64,000 nt of DNA. Origin: Lonepinella koalarum (GTDB taxonomy: Bacteria; Pseudomonadota; Gammaproteobacteria; Enterobacterales; Pasteurellaceae). The position numbers and the translations under genes were made by a program. This document shows positions 23,966 to 31,759 of the stretch, piece after piece (the stretch's first letter is position 1; each line of letters opens with the position of its first letter). The stretch covers positions 372,001 through 436,000 of the forward strand of contig NZ_SRHX01000001.1 of the NCBI RefSeq assembly GCF_004565475.1, written 5' to 3'. The notes under the pieces are model-generated. The model searched no databases. It was not told where the DNA came from and was given only the letters and a program-made list of their open reading frames with translations.

Positions 23966-24862
23966 TTATCCTCCAAATTTTTGAATAAAGTTTTCTTTGG
24001 TCATTGTAGAGCCTTGTGTTTGAACAACTTCGGCGGCAATTTTATTAGCAAGTATAACAGCATCTTTAAGAGGATATCCTTGAGATAATCCAGCTAGAAT
24101 AGCACCGATATGACTATCTCCAGCACCAATCGTGTCAACAATTTTCACTTTAGGACTTGGAATTATTTCAAAAATTGTTCCATCAAAATAAGCTGCTCCT
24201 TTAGAACCTAATGTGACGATAATGAGATTCTGAGTCTGAGAATGTAAACACTGAACTGCCTGTTTTATGTCATTATGGTGAGTAAAATCCTTTAATTCTT
24301 TTTCGTTAATATGCAAAATAGGTTTTAAAGATAACAGCTGATTCATTACTTCTGCATTTATAACATTAATAACAGGACCGGGAGCGAAAAAGAGTTGTGT
24401 TTGGTTATTCGCAGATAACCATTCAGCAATAATTTTCCCATTATGATTAGTAAATTGATAACCATCCACATAGACTTGGGAATAATCATCAAGATTAATG
24501 TTTTCTAACCAGTCTTTTTTAAAATATCCTTCCGCACCAACGACAGTAATAAAGGTACGTTCTCCATTAGATTCAACAAGCGTTAAACAGTATCCGTTAT
24601 CTTTTTCTTCACTGTGGAACAGAATTGGATAACCATTTTGCAAAAGGGTTTCACGGATTAAATTTGCATATAAGCCCGTTCCGACGGGAACATAAAGATC
24701 ATGATGTGTGTCCAAATTTCTCATGGTACTTGCTACATTATATGCACATCCTCCTATGGTTGTTTTGGTTTCTATGCAGGTGATGTCTTCTCCTGATAAT
24801 GGAAGACGATCAATTAACATTATTTGATCGACAATAGCTGAACCAAGAATTAATGTCTTCAC
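23966..24862 (-). CDS. PfkB-family carbohydrate/nucleoside kinase (YegV-like)
   Basis: Predicted sugar or nucleoside kinase of 298 residues. It has the N-terminal ribokinase-like start LILGSAIVDQIMLIDRLPLSGED, the first PfkB signature GGCAYNVASTMRNL (about residues 38-51) and the second signature DTIGAGDSHIGAIL with catalytic Asp at D249. It overlaps the upstream hydrolase gene by four bases (ATGA) and the carrier starts five bases after it. E. coli yegV encodes a PfkB kinase in the same type of cluster. The substrate is not known; ribose, a nucleoside or a ribosyl conjugate are the reasonable options. Confidence 0.88.
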   Translation of the reverse strand: MKTLILGSAIVDQIMLIDRLPLSGEDITCIETKTTIGGCAYNVASTMRNLDTHHDLYVPVGTGLYANLIRETLLQNGYPILFHSEEKDNGYCLTLVESNGERTFITVVGAEGYFKKDWLENINLDDYSQVYVDGYQFTNHNGKIIAEWLSANNQTQLFFAPGPVINVINAEVMNQLLSLKPILHINEKELKDFTHHNDIKQAVQCLHSQTQNLIIVTLGSKGAAYFDGTIFEIIPSPKVKIVDTIGAGDSHIGAILAGLSQGYPLKDAVILANKIAAEVVQTQGSTMTKENFIQKFGG

Positions 24863-25857
24863 TTTAGTTTCTCCCGTCCTTTAATTAAAATATCAATATA
24901 GGTATTAAAATTGATATTATTTTGTTTGTGTAACATTTCAATATAATGAGAGTGAATGACGGATACGCCAGTAAAAGCACCACAAATTGCAGTCGCCATC
25001 GCACCAATAGTATCCGTATCTCCGCCCATATTGGCACAAAGAAAAGCAGAATGATTAGGATTTCTGGCATAATATGCCACGGAAATGGCAGCAGGAACAG
25101 ATTCTATAATTTGTACCCCAGTGCCGACAATATCATAGATTTTTTGTAAAAAAATGCTATCTTGTTCCTTATATTTCCTAGCTATTTCAATACCAATTTT
25201 TACTCGTTCATTTAATCGTGGACTAAAAGTTTCAGCTCCTTTAGCATAGCCGATAGGCTCAATTGCTAGAATATCATCCACAACTTTTTCAAAATCATCA
25301 TTAACAATTGCAGAGGCAACGCCAACGGCAATCATTGCTGCTCCTGCTATTGCTATATCACTTGAATGAGTAGCACAACTAAGATCATAAACGTAGTCAA
25401 CTAGTTTTTCTTTTTGTTCGGGATAAAACATTGCTCCTATTGGACCTATTCGCATAGCTGAACCATTTGAAAGAGCCGAGTTAGTTACTTTAGATGGATT
25501 TTTACCTTCTCGGAAATCTGTGAGGGCCAATTTTGTTGTTGGTCCTAATATATTATTTTGAAAAGCATTTTCTCGCTCAGACCATTCTAGAAGGCGTTGA
25601 GCGACGTCTTTAGTATTAGGGATATAATTGGTTGACGCAAGAGAATCAAGTAGTACCAGAGCTTGTCCAGTATCATCAGTAAATTGCCCCTTGATATAAT
25701 TAGTCGCCACCTCATTTTCGGCGGGACCATCAAGCATTTCTGTAATCAATCCCCCAAAGAATTCTTCTATGTATTTTTTGCTCCATAATTCAGAGGGCAT
25801 TCCCATTGCATCTCCAAGAGCTTGTCCATAAAGTGCACCTGCAATTCTATTTTTCAT
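24859..25857 (-). CDS. yegU: ADP-ribosylglycohydrolase-family protein (YegU-like)
   Basis: Predicted binuclear-metal N-glycosidase of the DraG/ARH fold, 332 residues. The N-terminus GALYGQALGDAMGMPSELW, the metal ligands FTDDTGQ (T60-T63) and the C-terminal metal motif GGDTDTIGAMATAI (D280, D282) are intact, so the enzyme should be active. Length and sequence resemble E. coli YegU (334), as I recall it. The start at 25857 was chosen from the YegU-like MKNRIAGALYG beginning and a GGGG site; the frame is open ten codons upstream. It is first in a coupled operon with the PfkB kinase and PnuC-type carrier. The true substrate may be a small ribosylated compound and not ADP-ribosylated protein. Confidence 0.86.
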   Translation of the reverse strand: MKNRIAGALYGQALGDAMGMPSELWSKKYIEEFFGGLITEMLDGPAENEVATNYIKGQFTDDTGQALVLLDSLASTNYIPNTKDVAQRLLEWSERENAFQNNILGPTTKLALTDFREGKNPSKVTNSALSNGSAMRIGPIGAMFYPEQKEKLVDYVYDLSCATHSSDIAIAGAAMIAVGVASAIVNDDFEKVVDDILAIEPIGYAKGAETFSPRLNERVKIGIEIARKYKEQDSIFLQKIYDIVGTGVQIIESVPAAISVAYYARNPNHSAFLCANMGGDTDTIGAMATAICGAFTGVSVIHSHYIEMLHKQNNINFNTYIDILIKGREKLK

Positions 25858-25879
25858 ATTTACCCCAGAATAACAAAAA

Positions 25880-25936
25880 GACATCACAAAATGTAATGTC
25901 TAAAGCGATAATACTCTGTGAATTTATAGAATGCAA
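25880..25936 (-). promoter_or_regulatory. Promoter and operator candidate of the yegU-like operon
   Basis: On the minus strand TTGCAT (complement of 25931-25936) and TATTAT (complement of 25908-25913) are 17 bases apart. Just downstream, at 25880-25900, is an imperfect palindrome GACATcAC-N5-GTaATGTC, placed where a repressor would block the start site. Confidence 0.6.
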
Positions 25937-26155
25937 GTTAAATATTGTGTGATTTATGATTTAAATGATGAATCTGTACAAAATTATTTGAAACATTCCG
26001 AAGCTATTAGTACAGCGGTAAATCATTTGATGTTGATACGTTGATTTTAAATGGAACGTTTGAACAACAACGTACCAACTATCCGATTTTAACTGAAAAA
26101 GTCACCAATCACTCAACATAGGACGAATCACCATTACCCTCGCCAATGCCACACG
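25931..26155 (+). pseudogene. Possible degraded coding remnant, unidentified
   Basis: A short reading frame from ATG 25931 (MQVKYCVIYDLNDESVQNYL...) stops after 37 codons at 26042-26044. An overlapping frame then continues (DVDTLILNGTFEQQRTNYPIL...) to a stop near 26122, and a third piece (RITITLANATRY) follows. The pieces look like protein but are too broken to identify. The region also contains the yegU operon promoter on the other strand. Chance cannot be excluded. Confidence 0.25.
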
Positions 26156-26173
26156 CTATTGCTGACCTTTCAT

Positions 26174-26201
26174 TTTTCCCCACAATTCTTTGTGGGGAAA
26201 A
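26174..26201 (-). terminator. Intrinsic terminator after melB
   Basis: Perfect stem TTTTCCCCACAA/TTGTGGGGAAAA with a 4-nt loop; on the minus strand the A/T-rich arm ends in AAAATG after the T-rich arm. It lies 12 bases after the melB stop. Confidence 0.8.
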
Positions 26202-26212
26202 TCTCCCTAAAC

Positions 26213-27583
26213 TTATTCAAACTTCCGATATTTATCCAACAAGCGAATATTCACTTTTGCCAGTAAGTCGCCGTGTAGGCGGTAGTAGCGGAAATAAACG
26301 AAGAGTTTGACAGCGAAGAACAAAATTGGCAAGCCGATCATGATGATTTTCATGTAGAAAATGGTGCTTTCACTTTGCTCTACATTTGGCACATAATGAA
26401 TCACCGTGAGTAATACGCCGATGAGGAATGCAGAAACTGCCGATCCTGCTTTGACCACCATGGTTTGTACGGCGTAAGCAATGGATTCGGAGCGGATGCC
26501 GAGTTTATATTCACCGTAATCCACCGTATCTGCCACCATAATCACTTGCAATGTCCAGAACAAGGCAGTGCCGATGTTCATTAAAATCCCTGCAAAGATA
26601 ATCAGCCAAATACTATGATGATCAGACATCCCTGTGTAAGCCAACACTAAGCAAGATAAAATTGGCGAAATAGACGCTGTTGCCCACAAAATACGGCGTG
26701 AGAACAGTTTTGCCAATTTTGAGAACAGTACGATGACCACTAAATTGGCTACACCCGCATAAGACATATAATACGGGAAGAGCTCTTTGTCACCCACCAC
26801 ATAGGTGAAGTAGTAAATGGCGAAAGATGTGATGATATTGCTGGCGATATTGTAGCAAAGCGCCATGACCAATAGGCTGGAAAGCTGGTCATTGCGGGGA
26901 ATCAGGGAAATCAGCTCTTTCAGTGGAATGCGTTTTCCGCCTTGATTTTCTTCAAGATTGTCAGAAGAATATTTTTCTTTGACGTTCACCAGCGTGATAA
27001 TGGTGGATGCCACAAAAAACGCAATAATTACCCACACGAAAGCACGGAAACCTGCCCCTTGATCTTCGCCGCCCACTTTTGCCACAAACCATAAACATAC
27101 GCCAGCGGTGACAAAGTTAGCGAGGCTGGCGAAAAAGCGTGGGTAAGGCACGAGTTGTTCCCGTTCCCGTTGGTCAAGGGTGAGGGTTGGGGTGAGTGAC
27201 CAAAAGGGAATGTCCATTAAGGTGTAGGTCATGCCCCATAAAATATAGGTGACGGCAATGTAAACCACTAACGCCGTGCCGCTGAATTTGTCGGCATAAA
27301 ACAGGGAAAGCAAGGCAATAGAATTTAAAATCGTGCCAATTAAAATCCATGGCTTGAATTTGCCCCAGCGAGTGCGGGTGTTGTTCACAATCCAGCCCAT
27401 AATCGGGTCGTTGACCGCATCCCACACACGGGCGATCATAAAAATCGTCCCCACTACGGCGGCAGATGCCCCCACTACATCGGTGTAATAGTACATTAAA
27501 TACATATACACAATGCCAATGGCAAAATCTTTGCCGTATGCCCCCAGTCCAAAACTGAGTTTGGTTTTCATGGATAAACTCAT
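26213..27583 (-). CDS. melB: Melibiose:cation symporter MelB (GPH family)
   Basis: Inner-membrane sugar:cation symporter with about 12 membrane segments, 456 residues (E. coli MelB 473). The cation-site aspartates are visible at the same positions as in E. coli MelB: D19 in GKD, and D55 and D59 in WDAVNDP. The loop WGKFKPWIL and later [13 protein letters not shown] (helix X-XI loop) are family signatures. AAGGAG lies 6 bases before the first ATG. It is transcribed after melA but separated from it by a terminator-like hairpin. Melibiose is the expected substrate; other galactosides, including lactose, are possible. Confidence 0.9.
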   Translation of the reverse strand: MSLSMKTKLSFGLGAYGKDFAIGIVYMYLMYYYTDVVGASAAVVGTIFMIARVWDAVNDPIMGWIVNNTRTRWGKFKPWILIGTILNSIALLSLFYADKFSGTALVVYIAVTYILWGMTYTLMDIPFWSLTPTLTLDQREREQLVPYPRFFASLANFVTAGVCLWFVAKVGGEDQGAGFRAFVWVIIAFFVASTIITLVNVKEKYSSDNLEENQGGKRIPLKELISLIPRNDQLSSLLVMALCYNIASNIITSFAIYYFTYVVGDKELFPYYMSYAGVANLVVIVLFSKLAKLFSRRILWATASISPILSCLVLAYTGMSDHHSIWLIIFAGILMNIGTALFWTLQVIMVADTVDYGEYKLGIRSESIAYAVQTMVVKAGSAVSAFLIGVLLTVIHYVPNVEQSESTIFYMKIIMIGLPILFFAVKLFVYFRYYRLHGDLLAKVNIRLLDKYRKFE

Positions 27584-27610
27584 GGTTTACTCCTTGTGAT
27601 TAATGATGGA

Positions 27611-27638
27611 AAAAAGCATGGTAAGGGTTTACCATGCT
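27611..27638 (-). terminator. Terminator-like hairpin between melA and melB
   Basis: Perfect 10-bp stem AGCATGGTAA/TTACCATGCT with a 4-nt loop. On the minus strand it is followed by TTTTTTCC, a full intrinsic terminator inside the melA-melB transcript. It should make melB expression lower than melA. Confidence 0.8.
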
Positions 27639-27650
27639 TCGTGAGTGGTG

Positions 27651-29003
27651 TTATTGATTGATCCAGTTTGGTAACCAGTCTTTATGTGCCACCAATAATT
27701 CATCGACCAAGGCATAAATTTCTTCTAAGCCAAGGGCGGCGGCGGTGTGCGGATCAAGCATTGCCGCATGATAAATACGATCCCGATTTTCCGTGATCAA
27801 GGCTTCCGTGGTTAAACGTTGCACATTAATATTGGTTTGCATCAACGCCGCCAAATGGTTTGGAATTTTGCCTACATGAGTTGGCTGAATGCCGTTGGCA
27901 TCCACTAAACAAGCCACTTCCACACAGCAATCGGACGGCAAGTTTTCAATTAACTGATCGTTTTTCACATTGCCGTAAATCACGCTTGGTTGTCCCGTCC
28001 AAATGGAGTTGATAATGCTACTGGCGTATTCACGGGATTCTGCCACACAAATTTTTTCCGCTTGTTTAAATTCTTGCAAGTCGCTTTTCCATTTTTCCAC
28101 TTGCTCTACGCAACGTTTTGGATATTCATCGAGTGGCACTTTGTAACGCTCAATTAAATCAGGGCGATTCGGCTTGATGAAATACGGCGTGTATTCGGCA
28201 AAATGTTCGGAAGATTCGGTGACGAAATAGCCCAGTTTTTTCAACATTTCATAACGCACAATATTGTTACAACGCAGATTATTATCCATGCGTGGTTTTG
28301 GTGCGCGACCGCTGGCATAAGCCTCGTGTAAATCAGGGTAAATGCTTTGATAACTGCCATCTGGCAAGCGTTTTTCAAGGCTTAAATAAAACGCCATGTG
28401 GTTGATTCCTGCACAAATATAACGCAAATCATGGTGATCCAAATCTAAATCGTGAGCCAATTCTTCCGCTGTGCCTTGCACCGAATGGCAAAGCCCCACT
28501 TGTTTAATTTGTGGATATTTTTCAAACATCGCCCAGCTGTTCATCGCCATTGGGTTCACATAGTTCAACATGGTGGCATTCGGGCAAACTTCCAACATAT
28601 CATCACAGATTTTCCATAAATGCGGAATTGTCCGCAAGGCACGCATAATGCCACCCACGCCCAAGGTGTCGGCAATGGTTTGCTCCAAGCCATATTTTTT
28701 GCACACTTCAAAATCCGTCACGGTGCAAGGCTCATAACCGCCAATTTGGAACGCCACCACCACAAAATCCGCATCACGCAAGGCTTCTTTTTGATCGGTG
28801 TAACTTTCAATCGTGCCGTTCGCCCCTTGAGATTTCATTAATTTTTCAATCACAAAATGGGATTCTTCCAACCGCACAGGGTCAATATCCATTAAGGCAA
28901 TGCGAGCTTCTTTCAACGCAGGTTTATGAAACACATCGCCTAAAATATTTTTCACAAACACGGTGGAACCCGCCCCAATAAAGGTAATTTTTGGACTACT
29001 CAT
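27651..29003 (-). CDS. melA: Alpha-galactosidase MelA (GH4)
   Basis: Cytoplasmic NAD- and Mn-dependent hydrolase of melibiose. The 450 residues (E. coli 451) carry the Rossmann start KITFIGAGSTVFVKN, the GH4 signature with NYVNPMAMNSW, and the Mn-binding CHS motif (GLCHSVQG) with a later His in GINHMAF. First gene of the minus-strand mel transcript, divergent from melR. Codon choice (many TTG leucines, GCC/GCG alanines) is richer in G/C than in neighbouring genes. Confidence 0.95.
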   Translation of the reverse strand: MSSPKITFIGAGSTVFVKNILGDVFHKPALKEARIALMDIDPVRLEESHFVIEKLMKSQGANGTIESYTDQKEALRDADFVVVAFQIGGYEPCTVTDFEVCKKYGLEQTIADTLGVGGIMRALRTIPHLWKICDDMLEVCPNATMLNYVNPMAMNSWAMFEKYPQIKQVGLCHSVQGTAEELAHDLDLDHHDLRYICAGINHMAFYLSLEKRLPDGSYQSIYPDLHEAYASGRAPKPRMDNNLRCNNIVRYEMLKKLGYFVTESSEHFAEYTPYFIKPNRPDLIERYKVPLDEYPKRCVEQVEKWKSDLQEFKQAEKICVAESREYASSIINSIWTGQPSVIYGNVKNDQLIENLPSDCCVEVACLVDANGIQPTHVGKIPNHLAALMQTNINVQRLTTEALITENRDRIYHAAMLDPHTAAALGLEEIYALVDELLVAHKDWLPNWINQ

Positions 29004-29186
29004 AGCAAACTCCTGATAATAAATAAATGGATTTAAATTTGGCTTGAGTATGCCTGCTAAATCGGTTAAATTCTTCCCATAATTTCAATAAAAATTCCCA
29101 AAAATTCAGATCGAATGACTTGGGTCACAGATTTTTTGGTAAAAGTGCGGTGTTTTTTACCGCGGTTTTTTAAAAGGAACGAAAGA
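29004..29186. promoter_or_regulatory. melA-melR divergent control region with CRP-like site
   Basis: A CRP-like site AATGA-CTTGGG-TCACA lies at 29114-29129. Repeated TTCCCA-containing blocks (ATTCTTCCCATAATTTC near 29070 and AAAATTCCCAAAAATTC near 29092) are candidate MelR sites. An uptake core lies at 29143-29151. The E. coli melR-melA region is likewise controlled by CRP and MelR. Confidence 0.5.
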
Positions 29187-30182
29187 ATGAAAGAAAACCA
29201 AAAAAATCAGGATTCAACCTTAACATTTGCGGACAATCTCCCCCAAGAATCCGAAGAGATTAGTCCCTTAGCCTTGTATCACACGCAATATCCTGTGCAT
29301 GTGACCTTGCAACAGCCACCAGGGGTGATGGAAGGCTATCATTGGCATGGACATATGGAAATTAATATTCCTTTTGGCGATGTGGAATATATTTTTAATG
29401 GCAAAAATATTCCAATTAAAGCGGGGCATATTGCGTTGTTTTGGGCTTCCGTGCCGCATCGTTTGGTGGATTGTCAGGCTTGCTCGGCGATGGCGGTGTT
29501 GGATATTCCCGTGCATTTGTTTTTGTCTTGGTCGTTGCCGAACAAGCTGATTAATCAAATTACCCACGGCATGATTTTGCAATCCAATCAAGCGGATTTG
29601 GTGGGGCGGTTTGAAATTGAACGCTGGCAAAAAGAGTTACAATTAGCCGACAGTAATCGCCAGCAATTGGTGTATAACGAAATTCAACTGATGATTAAAC
29701 GCATGAGTTTTGACGGTTGGCAAGCCCTCGCCAGTGGGGCGGAATACAATAAACAGGAAAATAATAATTCCCGTCATCAATTAAATTATGTAAGCCTCAT
29801 GCTCAATCATATTGCCACCCATTACAGCCAAGCCCTGACGGCGGCGGACATTGCCTCGGCAGTGGGATTAAACCCCAATTATGCCATGGGATTGTTTAAG
29901 AAAACCATGCAACTCACCATTAAGCAATACATTATCATGATGCGAATCAATCACGCCAAAGCCTTGTTGAGCGACACGGATAAATCTATGTTGGATATTT
30001 CTTTGTCTAGCGGTTTTAATGCCTTAAGCCGTTTTTATGATAATTTTCAGAAACAGGTGGGGACATCGCCACAAAATTACCGTAAATTTTGTCGTTCAAA
30101 TCAACATTGGCATACTCAAGGGTTTTCACCCATTAAAGGGAAAATTAAAGGAGCATCAGATGGGCTACAATTGCTGTTATAA
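29187..30182 (+). CDS. melR: AraC-family activator MelR
   Basis: Melibiose-responsive activator of melAB. The 331-residue protein has an N-terminal cupin-like sensor domain (about 40-180; PGVMEGYHWHGHMEINIPFGDVEY) and two C-terminal helix-turn-helix motifs (ADIASAVGLNPNYAMGLFKK, then LDISLSSGFNALSRFYDNFQK). The ATG at 29187 was chosen because AAAAGGAACG precedes it; the frame is open 24 codons upstream. It is divergent from melA as in E. coli. Confidence 0.9.
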   Translation: MKENQKNQDSTLTFADNLPQESEEISPLALYHTQYPVHVTLQQPPGVMEGYHWHGHMEINIPFGDVEYIFNGKNIPIKAGHIALFWASVPHRLVDCQACSAMAVLDIPVHLFLSWSLPNKLINQITHGMILQSNQADLVGRFEIERWQKELQLADSNRQQLVYNEIQLMIKRMSFDGWQALASGAEYNKQENNNSRHQLNYVSLMLNHIATHYSQALTAADIASAVGLNPNYAMGLFKKTMQLTIKQYIIMMRINHAKALLSDTDKSMLDISLSSGFNALSRFYDNFQKQVGTSPQNYRKFCRSNQHWHTQGFSPIKGKIKGASDGLQLLL

Positions 30183-30202
30183 TAGGGTTAACTCTATCGC
30201 AA

Positions 30203-30232
30203 TAAAAAAGATCGAATTTCTCCGATCTTTTT
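30203..30232. terminator. Terminator between melR and rpoH (convergent)
   Basis: AAAAAAGATCG pairs with CGATCTTTTTT around AATTTCTC; T-rich tails occur in both directions. It lies 20 bases after melR and 15 before the rpoH stop. Confidence 0.85.
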
Positions 30233-30247
30233 TCAGGCAAGAATTTA

Positions 30248-31093
30248 TTAAAAACTTACCGCACTTTTCAATTTTTTCAATGCATTAGTTTCAAGCTGAC
30301 GCACACGTTCAGCAGAAATATTGTATTTAGCGGCCAAATCGTGCAAGGTCGCTTTATTGTCGTCTAGCCAGCGAGCTTTGATAATGTCTTGACTACGTTC
30401 GTCCAAGGTTTCCATTGCGTTGCTTAGTTGCTCAACAGCTTGGTTTTCAAAGTTTTCATTTTCAAATTCTGCAGCGAAGTTAGAGCTTTTGTCTTCTAAG
30501 TACATCACGGGAGAAAAACTACTTTCTTCACCCTCTTCATTTGGTAAATCAAAACCCACATCCGAACCCGTCATTCGGCTTTCCATTTCAATCACATCTT
30601 GTTTAGATACGCCGAGTTCGTTTGCAACCACATCTACTTCATTGTCGTTAAACCAGCCTAAGCGTTGTTTAGTTTTACGTAAATTGAAGAACAATTTACG
30701 TTGTGCTTTGGTGGTGGCAACTTTCACGATACGCCAGTTGCGTAATACATATTCGTGAATTTCTGCTTTGATCCAATGTACCGCAAAAGACACCAAACGT
30801 ACGCCAACTTGAGGATTAAAACGTTTTACCGCTTTCATCAAACCGATATTACCTTCTTGAATCAAATCCGCTTGCGGCAAGCCATAACCTGAATAACCAC
30901 GAGCAACATGAATCACAAAGCGTAAATGTGACAAAATCAACGCTTTTGCTGCTTCTAAATCTTCTTTGTAGTACAAACGTTCCGCCAATTCCTTTTCTTC
31001 TTCAGCGGTAAGCATTGGATACTCATTAGCTGCTCGAATATAACCTTCCAGATTACCTTGCGGAACTAACATCATTTGTGCTTCTTTATTCAT
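30248..31093 (-). CDS. rpoH: RNA polymerase sigma-32 factor RpoH
   Basis: Heat-shock sigma factor, 281 residues (E. coli 284). Region 2 has [37 protein letters not shown] and the -10 recognition helix. The RpoH box QRKLFFNLR (131-139), which marks this sigma subgroup and is used in chaperone/FtsH control, is intact. Region 4 ends with [19 protein letters not shown]. An uptake core lies in its last codons (30258-30266). Confidence 0.97.
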   Translation of the reverse strand: MNKEAQMMLVPQGNLEGYIRAANEYPMLTAEEEKELAERLYYKEDLEAAKALILSHLRFVIHVARGYSGYGLPQADLIQEGNIGLMKAVKRFNPQVGVRLVSFAVHWIKAEIHEYVLRNWRIVKVATTKAQRKLFFNLRKTKQRLGWFNDNEVDVVANELGVSKQDVIEMESRMTGSDVGFDLPNEEGEESSFSPVMYLEDKSSNFAAEFENENFENQAVEQLSNAMETLDERSQDIIKARWLDDNKATLHDLAAKYNISAERVRQLETNALKKLKSAVSF

Positions 31094-31286
31094 TGCTTTC
31101 CTTCTTTAATCCTAGATGAATTTCACCTGCCTGTTATAACATAAAAAACCAAAAGATCAACTATCTTTCGATTTTATGTTAAATTAGACCGCACTTTGTG
31201 AATAAAAGTTCGTCAATATTAGAAAATATTGATGTAAAATTAGTGCTTATTGATAGGCTTAACCATTCTTTAATGGGATAAGCTAC

Positions 31287-31712
31287 TTATTTTAAAATTA
31301 ACATCGGTTTTTCACTATTACGAGCGACTTTTACCGTATTGGAACTTAAGCCTTTAGCATTAGGCTTGCTACTTGCCAACATCACTATTAAATCGACGGA
31401 TTTTTCCTGAGCAATGCGATTAATTTCTTCATAAATCGTACCATGTGCTACAATATGCTGGACTTTTGCCCCCGCTGGAAAAACGGACTGCGTAAAATCA
31501 TGTAAGGCTTTGTTCGCTTCTTCAACCACCGACTTATCAAAATTTTTCGGTAAAAACGCTGAAATAAAACTATCGTCCATCGGTTCAATAATAGATACCA
31601 CACGATACAGTGCATCCGGATTATTCGCCGTCAGTTTTAAACAAGTATCAACCACATATTTGGCACTTTCTAAATTATTTAAATCAATGGCAATAAGAAG
31701 TTTGTTATACAT
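31287..31712 (-). CDS. Universal stress protein (UspA family)
   Basis: A 141-residue single Usp domain: an N-terminal LLIAIDLN strand with the conserved Asp, HDFTQSVFPAGA in the middle, and a C-terminal segment DLIVMLASSKPNAKG followed by NSEKPMLIL, which only loosely fits the nucleotide-binding G-2x-G-9x-G(S/T) pattern. It is the last gene after a TAXI-TRAP permease, 47 bases downstream on the same strand. In Halomonas the Usp protein TeaD sits next to the TRAP transporter TeaABC and modulates it, so a similar regulatory role is plausible here. Confidence 0.85.
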   Translation of the reverse strand: MYNKLLIAIDLNNLESAKYVVDTCLKLTANNPDALYRVVSIIEPMDDSFISAFLPKNFDKSVVEEANKALHDFTQSVFPAGAKVQHIVAHGTIYEEINRIAQEKSVDLIVMLASSKPNAKGLSSNTVKVARNSEKPMLILK

Positions 31713-31759
31713 AAAATATCCTTTTTAAATAGGCTAACCCAAACAGTTAGCCATCATAT

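Noticed and set aside
29004-29186. Exact MelR 18-bp sites between melA and melR
   Set aside because: TTCCCA-containing blocks recur, but I could not match them confidently to known MelR sites, so only the region is annotated.
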